A stretch of 64,000 nucleotides of DNA, from contig JAVBRD010000007.1 of assembly GCA_031548365.1 (NCBI GenBank), positions 1 through 64,000 of the forward strand, in the 5' to 3' direction. Positions 42,438 to 51,341 of this stretch are shown piece by piece. Origin of the DNA: JAVBRD01 sp031548365. Its GTDB lineage: Bacteria; Bacillota; Clostridia; Christensenellales; UBA1750. Every line of letters begins with the position of its first letter. Positions within the stretch are counted from its first letter, which is position 1. A program made the translations under genes and the position numbers. A model generated the notes under the pieces. The model did not search any database. It had not been told where the DNA came from and worked only from the letters and a program-made list of their open reading frames with translations.

Positions 42438-43958
42438 GTGAAGAAAATTATTATTTTGGATTTTGGCGGGCAAACGACCCAGCTGTTCGCGAGGAGAATC
42501 CGCGAGGCTGAAGTGTATAGCGAAGTCATACCCTATGACGCACCAATCGACCGGCTGTCTTCTCCCGATATCGCCGGCATCATCTTATCCGATGCGGCTT
42601 CTACGATAGGAATGGACGCCCCGGTGCTTGATCCGAATCTTTTATCACTTGGAAAGCCACTGCTGGGCGTAGCATACGGCGCGGTGCTTCTGGCGCGTGC
42701 CGCAGGTGCGCAAATGGGCGAAAAAAAAGGTGAGATGGGCATTGCGCCATTGAGAACCGCGGGCGGCGCTTTGCATCAAAGCATACCCGGATCCAGTGAC
42801 GTTTGGATGTCTCCTGGTGAATCCATCCTCTCCCTCCCCGCTGAATTTACCGTGACCGCGTCCACTCCCGGTTGCCCCATTGCGGCGTTTGAGTGCGCCC
42901 AGCGCGGTGTCTACGCGGTCATGTATCATCCCGAAAGCGCGCCAACGGTTTGCGGCGCGCAAATTATCAGCAACTTCATTTTCGCCGTCTGTGGCTGCGA
43001 GAATGACTGGATTGTGGCCGATCTCAAAACCCAGCTGATCGACGAAGTCAAGGCCCTTTGCGGAGACAAACCGGTTCTGTCAGCGCTCTCCGGCGGCGTC
43101 GATTCCGCTGTCGCGTCCGTGCTTGTGAGCAAGGCCATCGGTGACAAGCTGACGTGCGTGTTTGTTGATCACGGACTTTTGCGTAAGGACGAAGCCAAAC
43201 AAGTGCTGGATGTTTATCGCAACCAGTTCGGCATGAACCTGGTGTTCGTCGACGCGCGCGAGCGTTTCCTTGGCAAACTCAAGGGCGTGACCGACCCAGA
43301 GCAAAAACGCAAAATCATTGGCGAGGAGTTCATCCGCGTCTTTGAAGAGGAAGCCGGTAAGCTCGGCAACCCCACACACCTGGTGCAGGGCACGATATAT
43401 CCGGATATTATCGAGTCGGGCGTGGGGCATTCTAAAACCATCAAGAGCCACCACAACGTGGGCGGACTACCCAAGAACATGAAGTTCACCACGCTTGTCG
43501 AGCCTCTCAAGTATTTGTTTAAAGACGAAGTCCGGAAACTGGGCCTTACGCTGGGAATTCCTGAGGACCAGGTTTTCCGTCAGCCATTCCCCGGCCCAGG
43601 ACTTGGCGTACGTGTGTTGGGCGAGATAACTGAGGATAAACTGCGAATGGTTCGCGAAAGCGACGCCATCCTGCGCGAGGAAATAGCCGCAGCCGGTCTT
43701 GACCGCGACATCTGGCAGTATTTCACCGCGCTTCCGGGCGTCCGCTCTGTCGGAGCCTCAAGCGATGGCCGCACGTATGAGCAACTCATCGTCATCCGCG
43801 CAATCACGACGACGGACGTCATGACAGCCGACGTCGCACGCATCCCCTATGATTTGCTCATAAAAATCTCCAACCGGATTGCAGCCGAGGTCTCTGGGGT
43901 CAACCGCGTAGCGTATGACATCACCCAGAAACCACCAGGCACTGTGGAGTGGGAATAA
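42438..43958 (+). CDS. guaA: GMP synthase with a degenerate glutaminase domain
   Basis: Converts XMP to GMP with ATP and ammonia. The PP-loop synthetase domain (SALSGGVDSAVAS near residue 215) and the C-terminal dimerisation domain ending KPPGTVEWE are intact. The N-terminal GATase domain is altered: the nucleophile motif GxCYG reads GVAYG, so the cysteine is Ala79 (codon GCA at 42672-42674); the oxyanion strand GGP reads SDAAS; WMSHGD reads WMSPGE. The His and Glu of YHPES remain. The total length (506) is normal. The enzyme should therefore not hydrolyse glutamine and must use free NH3 or an external glutaminase. Spacing from guaB is 40 kb. Confidence 0.93.
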   Translation: MKKIIILDFGGQTTQLFARRIREAEVYSEVIPYDAPIDRLSSPDIAGIILSDAASTIGMDAPVLDPNLLSLGKPLLGVAYGAVLLARAAGAQMGEKKGEMGIAPLRTAGGALHQSIPGSSDVWMSPGESILSLPAEFTVTASTPGCPIAAFECAQRGVYAVMYHPESAPTVCGAQIISNFIFAVCGCENDWIVADLKTQLIDEVKALCGDKPVLSALSGGVDSAVASVLVSKAIGDKLTCVFVDHGLLRKDEAKQVLDVYRNQFGMNLVFVDARERFLGKLKGVTDPEQKRKIIGEEFIRVFEEEAGKLGNPTHLVQGTIYPDIIESGVGHSKTIKSHHNVGGLPKNMKFTTLVEPLKYLFKDEVRKLGLTLGIPEDQVFRQPFPGPGLGVRVLGEITEDKLRMVRESDAILREEIAAAGLDRDIWQYFTALPGVRSVGASSDGRTYEQLIVIRAITTTDVMTADVARIPYDLLIKISNRIAAEVSGVNRVAYDITQKPPGTVEWE

Positions 43959-44157
43959 GATACGAAGCCCAGAATTCCCTGTAACTCAGGACTTTTGAGG
44001 CTTAAAATCGCAACACGATAACAGGAGTCAGTTTTTGGTTTATACTGTTCATTGCCGTATAGCAGCATATGAGGCTAATGTTGCTGTCCCTCAGGTTTTA
44101 TTTTCGTCATGGAAAGCAAACAGTGTAAACTTCTGATAATCAGAAAGAGAGTGACTC

Positions 44158-45528
44158 ATGTTTTCGGAGTTTGCGTACTCAGGGACTATGCAGATTATTC
44201 TGATGCTGTTTTCATTTGGATACTGTTTTATTCTAATGTATTTTATTGCTAAACTTATACTTCGTATATATGGAGAAGCTGCAAGCTTTAAGCAGAAAGC
44301 GCTTTTTGCATTTTTGACAGGAACAGTTTTGCTGTCTTTTTTGGTATATGCGGTATATTTCATCGGAGGCATGGCGTCGTTCACCAGGATAACATACATA
44401 TTCATGCTTGCGCCCAATCCCATTTCCGCGCTCCTTTACTGTTACCTGGGGATTAAGATCCTAAGACTTTCCCCAATACGCTGTATAGAAGTGATGGGAA
44501 ATGTGTATCTGTATTTCTCGTGTGTTCATAGTATGACCATGCTCATTGGGGCGATTTTTTTCGTGCAGCCGGATGCGCAAAGGTTTAATTATTTGGTTGA
44601 CGCCATGATGTACGTATGCAACTTGATTGTTTTTTTCCTCATATTCAGATTGACGTGGAGCGTCATCGATCGAAAACCGGATTTGATGATTCCCAAGACG
44701 GACCGTTTTGCGGATCCAAAAAAAGACCTGCGCATATTTACCTTAAATGCGCTCGTCATTTATTGTGTCCAGGTTATCACACCGCTTGCAATACCAAACA
44801 TTGTGGCTGCGAACACTGTGAGTTTTATCATCTTGCTTTTATTTTTTGCAGCAACTCTTTTACTGAGCATGTACCGGCACACAAAGGCGGATATTCGCAA
44901 CAAGGATGCCCACATTAATGCCCTTATCAAGAGTTCTGACGAATTTCGTGCAATAAAACATGATTTCTACAATATTCTACAGACATACAATGGTTATTTT
45001 GCAATTGAGGATTATCAAGCGTGCAAAAAATACCATCAGTCTCTCGTTCATATCACTACCCAGACAGGTGAATCGTTGGACTTAAGCCGCCGAATGAGTG
45101 AAAATCCCTCACTCATATCACTGCTGCTGGACAAGCGAACGATTGCAGATAAAATGGACATTCAAATGAGCCTGTCCGTCGCTTGCCCCCTTTCGAATCT
45201 TCCTATCCGGGAGGTTGATCTTTGCCGCGTCATAGCCTGTCTGTTGGATAATGCGATTGAAGCGGCCAATAAGACGGTACAAAGGCGTGTGTCATTTATC
45301 TCCACACTCCAAAAAGGCAGCTCGACACTCATCATTATCGCGAACAGTTCGCCAGAGTTGCCTGATGATGCGCAAATATTCAAAGCAGGCGCATCCACGA
45401 AAAAGGGGCATCAAGGTGTCGGGCTAAACAATGTACGTAAAATCATCGAGCGATACACTAACTGTGCCTTTAAAATAAATTACTACAATTCTGAGGTGAC
45501 TGCCTATGTTGAACTCGGACAAAAATAA
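44158..45528 (+). CDS. GHKL-type membrane sensor histidine kinase, first (AgrC-like)
   Basis: About six membrane helices fill residues 1-240, then a cytoplasmic kinase of the GHKL/AgrC group. The phosphoacceptor motif is FRAIKHDFYNIL (H268); the N box is CLLDNAIEA and the G2 box KKGHQGVGLNNV. Such kinases usually sense cyclic or modified peptides. The stretch before it (43959-44157) holds no convincing peptide gene. The DNA here is visibly AT-richer than the flanking genes. The ATG at 44158 follows AAAGAGAG. Its end overlaps the response regulator by 23 bases. Confidence 0.88.
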   Translation: MFSEFAYSGTMQIILMLFSFGYCFILMYFIAKLILRIYGEAASFKQKALFAFLTGTVLLSFLVYAVYFIGGMASFTRITYIFMLAPNPISALLYCYLGIKILRLSPIRCIEVMGNVYLYFSCVHSMTMLIGAIFFVQPDAQRFNYLVDAMMYVCNLIVFFLIFRLTWSVIDRKPDLMIPKTDRFADPKKDLRIFTLNALVIYCVQVITPLAIPNIVAANTVSFIILLLFFAATLLLSMYRHTKADIRNKDAHINALIKSSDEFRAIKHDFYNILQTYNGYFAIEDYQACKKYHQSLVHITTQTGESLDLSRRMSENPSLISLLLDKRTIADKMDIQMSLSVACPLSNLPIREVDLCRVIACLLDNAIEAANKTVQRRVSFISTLQKGSSTLIIIANSSPELPDDAQIFKAGASTKKGHQGVGLNNVRKIIERYTNCAFKINYYNSEVTAYVELGQK

Positions 45529-45940
45529 TTCAGGATGTGAATATATGGACGTGGTTTTGAAAGAAAAGAAGATCAAATGTCTTGTAGCAGAGGATAATAT
45601 TCATGTTACGGATATTATTGCCATTTTTTTTAGTAGAAACGGGATTGAATGTGATATAGCTGAAAATGGGCAAATCGGATTGCAAATGTATCTGCAAAAC
45701 CCTGAGAAATATCATGTGATCTTTTGCGATTTACAGATGCCGGTTATGGACGGAACTGAAATGATGCATCGGATTCGAAACAGCGGAACACACACAGCCT
45801 TGTCGACACCGATCGTCGCTATGTCAGGAACGATCACCGGAGAGGTGATTAGCAAAGAGCGATTCAGTTATCTATTAAGGAAGCCTTTTGAGCTAAATTG
45901 CTTATTGAATGTTATCGAAGAGCTGATTCAGGAAGCTTGA
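45506..45940 (+). CDS. Single-domain response regulator (receiver only)
   Basis: A CheY-like receiver of 144 residues: VAEDN (acidic pair), FCDLQMPVMDG with phosphoacceptor D75, MSGT and LRKPF (Thr/Lys switch). There is no DNA-binding or other output domain. It therefore passes phosphate on or acts by protein contact, unlike the LytTR regulators that normally pair with GHKL kinases. The ATG at 45506 has AGGTGA at seven bases and lies within the kinase gene; ATG 45545 is a possible alternative. Confidence 0.9.
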   Translation: MLNSDKNNSGCEYMDVVLKEKKIKCLVAEDNIHVTDIIAIFFSRNGIECDIAENGQIGLQMYLQNPEKYHVIFCDLQMPVMDGTEMMHRIRNSGTHTALSTPIVAMSGTITGEVISKERFSYLLRKPFELNCLLNVIEELIQEA

Positions 45941-45960
45941 GTACGTATGAGGTGATATGC

Positions 45961-47322
45961 TTGTGGATTCTGTATTTTGACTTTGCGTACTCTGTTCAGA
46001 TGCAGATAATTCTTGCCGTTGTGACTTTCATTGAAACATTCTTGACGATGTTAATGATATCAAATGTTATTATGGCTGTTTTCAAAGTGAACATAAGTAG
46101 AAAGCAAAAGCTATTGTTTATTTTTGTTAATGGTACTCTTTTACAGACTCTGTTTGTGTACATAATATACTTTATTGGCGGTATGTTGTCATTCAGTCCA
46201 TTTATATACCTTTTGGTCGTAAATGTAAACCCATTAGCTGCACTGGTTTATTACTACAGTGCGCTTCGGATATTCAAGCTTTCCAATGAACGTTCCGTAA
46301 AGCTTATGAGCTACATGTTTCTGTTTTGGGCCATGAAAGTCACCCTTGGCAGGCTGATCGCTATCATATGTTATGTAGATCCTGATCCAAGATACAATTA
46401 TCTTATGGATGCCGTTCAGCAAGCGGCGGGGCTCCTGATGTTTTTTCTGTTGTACAAAATCGTGCTGTACATATTGGGCAAAACGCACGTAAGCCTCAAA
46501 TTCTCTGACAATATGTTTTTCAACAAGAGAAAAGAACTGATTATCTACTTCCTGGCCGCTACAATGATTTTCGCGATCAATGTAATCATACCAAGCATTG
46601 TAGCGGAGCAAATCGCCGCGAATACTATTGTTATTTTGATTACTCTTCTCTACACGGTTATCAGCATTTGCATTGATATCGTCGTTTACAATAAACAGGC
46701 CGACAGTAACCGGGATGCGCATATCGGAGCGCTTTTCAGGGGCATGGAGGAGCTGCGTGGCGTAAAGCACGACTTTAACAACATACTCCAAACATACAGC
46801 GGGTATCTGGAACTAAAGGAATACGAAAAACTAAAAGTTTACCATGACTCGTTGATTATGGCAACATCCCACGCCGGAAACATTGCGGAACTCACACGAA
46901 AAATGCACGAAAATCCGACACTCATATCGCTCCTCATCAGCAAGATCGAAGCTGCTGAAAACCTGAGCGTAAAGCTGCTCCTCTCAGTAAAATGCAGTTT
47001 GGATAATCTCTATATAGACAATATGGACATCGCGAAAATTCTGATGAACCTATTAGACAATGCGATTGAAGCCGCTAGTTGTTCGGAGCAGCGGAAAGCG
47101 TACCTCACGGTTGAAAAGCAGAACAATGATGAAAAAATAATTATTGTGACCAACAGTACACCGGCTGCTTTCACAAAAAACACTGTGACAGCGCCGGGAG
47201 GTGATGACATGCGCATTTTGACAGTTCGCGAAATACTTTGCAAATACTGCAACTGCTCGTTCCAAATTGAACATCGCGGTCAGGAAATGTCCGCCTATGT
47301 TAAGCTTCGTAATGCAAAATGA
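45961..47322 (+). CDS. GHKL-type membrane sensor, second; kinase domain partly degenerate
   Basis: Same layout as its neighbour: six or so helices, then VKHDFNNILQT (H270) and the N box LLDNAIEA. The region that should be the glycine-rich G2 box, KKGHQGxGLNNV in the other two, instead reads TAPGGDDMRILTVREIL, so ATP-lid function is doubtful. It may be a pseudokinase or a hetero-dimer partner. The start TTG at 45961 has GAGGTGA upstream and gives an N-terminus that aligns with the first kinase (DFAYSVQMQII against EFAYSGTMQII); the longer open frame overlaps the response regulator. Confidence 0.82.
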   Translation: MWILYFDFAYSVQMQIILAVVTFIETFLTMLMISNVIMAVFKVNISRKQKLLFIFVNGTLLQTLFVYIIYFIGGMLSFSPFIYLLVVNVNPLAALVYYYSALRIFKLSNERSVKLMSYMFLFWAMKVTLGRLIAIICYVDPDPRYNYLMDAVQQAAGLLMFFLLYKIVLYILGKTHVSLKFSDNMFFNKRKELIIYFLAATMIFAINVIIPSIVAEQIAANTIVILITLLYTVISICIDIVVYNKQADSNRDAHIGALFRGMEELRGVKHDFNNILQTYSGYLELKEYEKLKVYHDSLIMATSHAGNIAELTRKMHENPTLISLLISKIEAAENLSVKLLLSVKCSLDNLYIDNMDIAKILMNLLDNAIEAASCSEQRKAYLTVEKQNNDEKIIIVTNSTPAAFTKNTVTAPGGDDMRILTVREILCKYCNCSFQIEHRGQEMSAYVKLRNAK

Positions 47323-47433
47323 CCTGTTATGATTTTCACTTTCTTGATTACATGAATAAATGACGGAGTCCAATCTCCTCGGTTTGATAAGTGAATCTGT
47401 GCGATGGGCATCTCAATAGATGCGGAGGTTACG

Positions 47434-48810
47434 ATGGGAATTTTCAACATGTCCCCATACTCAGATGACATGCGCAACATCGTATTGTGCGTCGCATTTA
47501 TTTATAGACTCGTTCTTATGTACGCAAAGTTTGGAATGCATTTGCGCATGGGAGAAGTTTCGCTTAAGAGGCTGGAAAAGAATGTTATTGTCTTAATCCT
47601 CGCCTGCCTTGCATTTTTGGTGGATATTTACAAGTACTTATTGGCGGACACGTCAGCGATGCATAAGGCTTTACCTATTGTGGCCTCGGTTCCAGGCGTA
47701 ATCATTACTGTTTCCCTGTGGGCATATTTTGTTAAGGCGCTTCGTTTTAAACCCCTGCACGCGTTTGAGATATCGGTTTACACACATCTTTATTTCCAGA
47801 CGGTCACCGGAGTGATACAAATGATTGACACAATAATTTTTGCTCAGAATCCAAATCACATGAATTATGCCGTCTGCTTAGCCATGTACGGCGTGAACTT
47901 TGTTGTCTCAATCGCTATTTATGGCTTGATGTACCAGATGCTTGATGGGAAACCGAGATTCTTAATTGTCAAGGGCATGGGAGAGGAAGCGTCAAATAAA
48001 AGCATTTGGTTCCCCATTTTTCAACTGTGCTTTATTTTCATTTGCTCGGCATATATCATGTTCTTTATTCCCCAAACGGTGCTGGGCAGTTTTTTGAATT
48101 TATGCATGCTAGTCCTGTTTTCGGCATTTTGTATTTCGTTAAAATGCAACCGCTATGCTCAGGCGGAAATCCGAGAGAAAGACAGGCAGATGGAATCTTT
48201 GTTTAACAGCATAAACCAGTTCAGTGCTATAAAACATGATTTCTACAATATACTTCATACATATAATGGCTATTTTGAACTAGGAGATCTGGATGCGTGC
48301 AAGCGCTATCACAAATCCTTGGTCGAAATCACGACAAGAGCCGGAGATTTACTCGACCTGAGTCGCCGCGCTGTTGAGCATCCCGCATTGGTCTCACTTT
48401 TACTCAATAAGCACGAACAGGCCGAACGAATAAGAGTAAGCATGGATGTTTCATTGGAGTGTCCGCTTTCTCAGCTCCCTGTCGAAGACATTGACATTTG
48501 CCGTGTCATCGCGTGCCTGCTGGATAATGCCATTGAGGCTGCAACCGAAACAGAACAAAAGAGGGTGACTTTCACAATCGCGCATGATAAAGAAATGCAG
48601 AAAAAAACCATTACCATTACAAACAGTTCAAGCAAGCCGATTGAGCTTTCAGAGGTGCTTACGCTTGGGTTTACGAGCAAAAAAGGACATCAAGGCGCAG
48701 GGCTTATCAATGTTAAAAAAATTATAGACAGATACCCACATTGTGGACTGGAAATAAAAAACACCGATAGTGAGGTCGTAGTGTCGCTTAATGTTGCATG
48801 CCCAAAATAA
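47434..48810 (+). CDS. GHKL-type membrane sensor histidine kinase, third
   Basis: About six membrane helices and a GHKL kinase with FSAIKHDFYNILHTYNG (H268), LLDNAIEA and SKKGHQGAGLINV, all intact. Its kinase domain is closer to the first protein than to the second, while the membrane sensor half is quite different from both, so the three probably perceive different signals. The ATG at 47434 follows GGAGGTTACG; an earlier ATG at 47404 is less well placed. A 111-base gap separates it from the second kinase. Confidence 0.88.
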   Translation: MGIFNMSPYSDDMRNIVLCVAFIYRLVLMYAKFGMHLRMGEVSLKRLEKNVIVLILACLAFLVDIYKYLLADTSAMHKALPIVASVPGVIITVSLWAYFVKALRFKPLHAFEISVYTHLYFQTVTGVIQMIDTIIFAQNPNHMNYAVCLAMYGVNFVVSIAIYGLMYQMLDGKPRFLIVKGMGEEASNKSIWFPIFQLCFIFICSAYIMFFIPQTVLGSFLNLCMLVLFSAFCISLKCNRYAQAEIREKDRQMESLFNSINQFSAIKHDFYNILHTYNGYFELGDLDACKRYHKSLVEITTRAGDLLDLSRRAVEHPALVSLLLNKHEQAERIRVSMDVSLECPLSQLPVEDIDICRVIACLLDNAIEAATETEQKRVTFTIAHDKEMQKKTITITNSSSKPIELSEVLTLGFTSKKGHQGAGLINVKKIIDRYPHCGLEIKNTDSEVVVSLNVACPK

Positions 48811-48845
48811 ATATGCGGAATGTGATATGCGTTAATACAGAAAAG

Positions 48846-48854
48846 TGTTATAAT
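48846..48854 (+). promoter_or_regulatory. Extended -10 upstream of hisHF-dapF
   Basis: TGTTATAAT in the 259-base gap (48811-49069) after the kinase island; it would give a leader of about 210 bases before hisH. I see no T-box or other riboswitch core in that leader. Confidence 0.4.
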
Positions 48855-49069
48855 CTTCTTAGCAACAATCTGACAGCCAAAAACGGATAGCACTTACTCT
48901 ATGGATAACTATTGCAACCAGCATACCACGAACCGTAGTATTTGAACATAAACGTTTAGTTTGCGCTTCGAGGGAGCGAGTGGAATAAGTGGGATGCCGT
49001 CAAACCACATCAAGAGATTGTGTTTGAGGCGGAAGATCATCAAGTGAGAGGGAATTACAACAACGAACG

Positions 49070-49684
49070 ATGAACAAAAAAATCGCTATCATCGATTACG
49101 GTATGGGTAACCTGCACAGCGTAAAGAAGGCGTTTGAGCACATCGGCGCAGATTCTTTTTTTACGCGAGCACCGGTAGACCTGCGTCATGTCACACACAT
49201 CATCCTGCCCGGCGTGGGTGCCTTTCGGGACGCCATCGCGGCGCTTGAAAGCACAGGCTTTTCCTCTGAGATCGTCTCGCGCGCACGCGCCGGCGTGCCC
49301 CTGCTCGGAATTTGCATCGGAATGCAGCTCCTGTTTGATGTGAGCGAGGAGGACGGCATGCACTCAGGGCTTGCACTTTTGAACGGCCGAGTTACCCGCC
49401 TGAACACCAGTCTAAAAGTGCCTCACATCGGTTGGAATACGCTTGAGACGCGCGCGAGTTCACCCCTGTTTACTGGCATCCAGGAGCCTGTGTGTGCCTA
49501 CTTTGTCCATTCCTACGCGGTTCACGACGAGGATCAGCCGTTCGTTGCAGCGACAACACACTACGGATGCGCATTTGTAAGCGCAGTCGCGCAAGATAAC
49601 GTGTGTGGTTTTCAATATCATCCTGAAAAAAGCGACCTCGCTGGGCTCAAAATGCTGGACAACTTCGTACAGCATTATTCCTAA
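49070..49684 (+). CDS. hisH: Imidazole glycerol phosphate synthase, glutamine amidotransferase subunit
   Basis: Hydrolyses glutamine and feeds ammonia to HisF in histidine biosynthesis. IIDYGMGNLHSVKKAFE opens the protein; ILPGVGAFRDA is the oxyanion strand, LLGICIGMQLLFD holds the nucleophilic cysteine, and GFQYHPEKS provides the His and Glu. Its triad is complete, in contrast to the GuaA encoded 6 kb away. 204 residues is normal. The ribosome binding site before the ATG at 49070 is poor. Confidence 0.95.
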   Translation: MNKKIAIIDYGMGNLHSVKKAFEHIGADSFFTRAPVDLRHVTHIILPGVGAFRDAIAALESTGFSSEIVSRARAGVPLLGICIGMQLLFDVSEEDGMHSGLALLNGRVTRLNTSLKVPHIGWNTLETRASSPLFTGIQEPVCAYFVHSYAVHDEDQPFVAATTHYGCAFVSAVAQDNVCGFQYHPEKSDLAGLKMLDNFVQHYS

Positions 49685-49704
49685 AGAACAAGGAGTGTCT
49701 GCTC

Positions 49705-50475
49705 ATGCTGCTCAAACGAATCATACCCTGTCTGGACATACGAGAAGGGCGTGTGGTCAAGGGCATCCATTTCGAGAACATCCGTGACGCAGGCGACCCC
49801 GTCGAGGCCGCCGCGCGTTACAACCGCGAAGGCGCTGATGAGTTGACATTTCTTGACATCAACGCCTCAAACGAAGGCCGTCTGGCGACGCTCGACATCG
49901 TGGAAAGGGTTGCGGAGCAGGTCTTTATCCCGTTCACGGTCGCCGGAGGCATACAGAGCGTCGCCCAAATCCGGGATATTTTACTGCGCGGCGCTGACAA
50001 AGTATCCATCAACACGCACGCCGTTCTGACCCCGAACCTCATTGAGGATGCGGCGCTCAAATTCGGGAGACAGTGCGTCGTCGTTGCCATTGATGTCAAG
50101 CGTGAATCCGATGGACATTATCAGGTCTACACCCACGGCGGACGAAAGCCCAGCGGGCATGAAGCGGTTGAATGGGCGCTGGAGATGGAAACGCGCGGCG
50201 CAGGCGAATTGCTCGTAACGAGTATGGACGCCGATGGAACCAAAGCGGGGTTCGACATTCCCATCACCGCTAGTATTTCTAAGGCTGTCGGCATTCCCGT
50301 CATCGCGTCGGGCGGTGCGGGCAAACTCAAAGATTTCCACGATGTATTTGTCGATGGGAAGGCTGATGCCGCGCTCGCAGCGTCAGTGTTCCACTTCGGC
50401 GCGATCGGAATCGGCGAACTTAAGCGCTACCTCCATGATAACGGCGTGCCCGTACGGATGAGTGCTGAGCAATGA
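49705..50475 (+). CDS. hisF: Imidazole glycerol phosphate synthase, cyclase subunit
   Basis: TIM-barrel cyclase that makes imidazole glycerol phosphate and AICAR. The catalytic aspartates are in IIPCLDIREGRVVKG (D11) and VVVAIDVKRE; FTVAGGIQS and ASGGAGK bind the phosphates. 256 residues is normal. It follows hisH by 20 bases and overlaps dapF by four. No other his genes are in the window. Confidence 0.96.
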   Translation: MLLKRIIPCLDIREGRVVKGIHFENIRDAGDPVEAAARYNREGADELTFLDINASNEGRLATLDIVERVAEQVFIPFTVAGGIQSVAQIRDILLRGADKVSINTHAVLTPNLIEDAALKFGRQCVVVAIDVKRESDGHYQVYTHGGRKPSGHEAVEWALEMETRGAGELLVTSMDADGTKAGFDIPITASISKAVGIPVIASGGAGKLKDFHDVFVDGKADAALAASVFHFGAIGIGELKRYLHDNGVPVRMSAEQ

Positions 50476-51281
50476 GATTTACCAAAATGCAGGGGTGCGG
50501 AAACGATTATGTGTATGTCAACGGCTTTGACGAGCGCGTGGACAACCCATCCGAGCTTGCGCGCGCCATCAGCGACAGGCACTTCGGCGTAGGTTCGGAC
50601 GGTCTCATCCTCATCCTCCCCAGCAGTGTCGCGGATTTTCGTATGGCGATGTACAATGCGGACGGAAGCTCGGCGGAGATGTGCGGCAACGGCATCCGCT
50701 GCGTCGGCAAGTATGTTCGCGATAAGAAAATGACATTAAAAGATACTGTGCGCGTAGAAACAGGCGCGGGGATCAAAACCCTCACATTCGTCGTCGCGGA
50801 TGGTCATGTCGCCAAGGTTACCGTTGACATGGGCGCGCCAACTGTTTCGCCCAAGCTCGCACAGCTCAGCGCTCTCGGTCTGACCTTCGAGGTCACGCTC
50901 GTGTCGATGGGCAACCCGCACGCGGTGTGTTTTATCGATGACACAAGCGCGTTTCCCGTTGATGTCTACGGCCCTGTTCTTGAGAACGATCCCCTCTTCC
51001 CCAATCGTTCGAACATCGAGTTTGTCGAGGTCATCTCCCCCGATCATGTCAAAATGCGCGTATGGGAGCGAGGAAGCGGAGAAACGCTGGCTTGCGGTAC
51101 CGGAACGTGCGCGGTCTGCGTGGCTTCACACTTACGCGGATTGACCGGTCGTAAAACGCGGGTCGATGTACTCGGCGGATCTCTCGACCTTCACTGGGAC
51201 GAAGTGAGCGGCCACGTTTTCATGGCCGGAAGCGCTGAGTTCGTCTTTGAAGGCGAGTGGCCTTATAGGCACAAAAAGTAG
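50472..51281 (+). CDS. dapF: Diaminopimelate epimerase
   Basis: Converts LL- to meso-diaminopimelate for lysine and peptidoglycan. Both catalytic cysteines are visible: EMCGNGIRC and ACGTGTCA. FTKMQGCGNDYVYV opens the protein; 269 residues is normal. It is translationally coupled to hisF (four-base overlap) and followed by a terminator. Confidence 0.96.
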   Translation: MRFTKMQGCGNDYVYVNGFDERVDNPSELARAISDRHFGVGSDGLILILPSSVADFRMAMYNADGSSAEMCGNGIRCVGKYVRDKKMTLKDTVRVETGAGIKTLTFVVADGHVAKVTVDMGAPTVSPKLAQLSALGLTFEVTLVSMGNPHAVCFIDDTSAFPVDVYGPVLENDPLFPNRSNIEFVEVISPDHVKMRVWERGSGETLACGTGTCAVCVASHLRGLTGRKTRVDVLGGSLDLHWDEVSGHVFMAGSAEFVFEGEWPYRHKK

Positions 51282-51292
51282 GCAGATCAAAA

Positions 51293-51322
51293 GAAGCCTT
51301 TTCCGGTTTCGGAAAGGGCTTC
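51293..51322. terminator. Terminator between dapF and ribokinase genes
   Basis: A 12-bp stem with one G-T wobble (GAAGCCTTTTCC / GGAAAGGGCTTC, loop of 6) between convergent genes; the minus-strand side has a TTTT run. Confidence 0.75.
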
Positions 51323-51341
51323 TTGCTGTACAGTTTTCTTG

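Noticed and set aside
44109..44250. Possible AgrD-like peptide gene upstream of the first kinase
   Set aside because: A short frame from ATG 44109 overlaps the kinase start, has no ribosome binding site and no conserved Cys/Ser thiolactone pattern.
49005..49069. T-box or other riboswitch before hisH
   Set aside because: No T-box sequence, specifier loop or terminator was seen.
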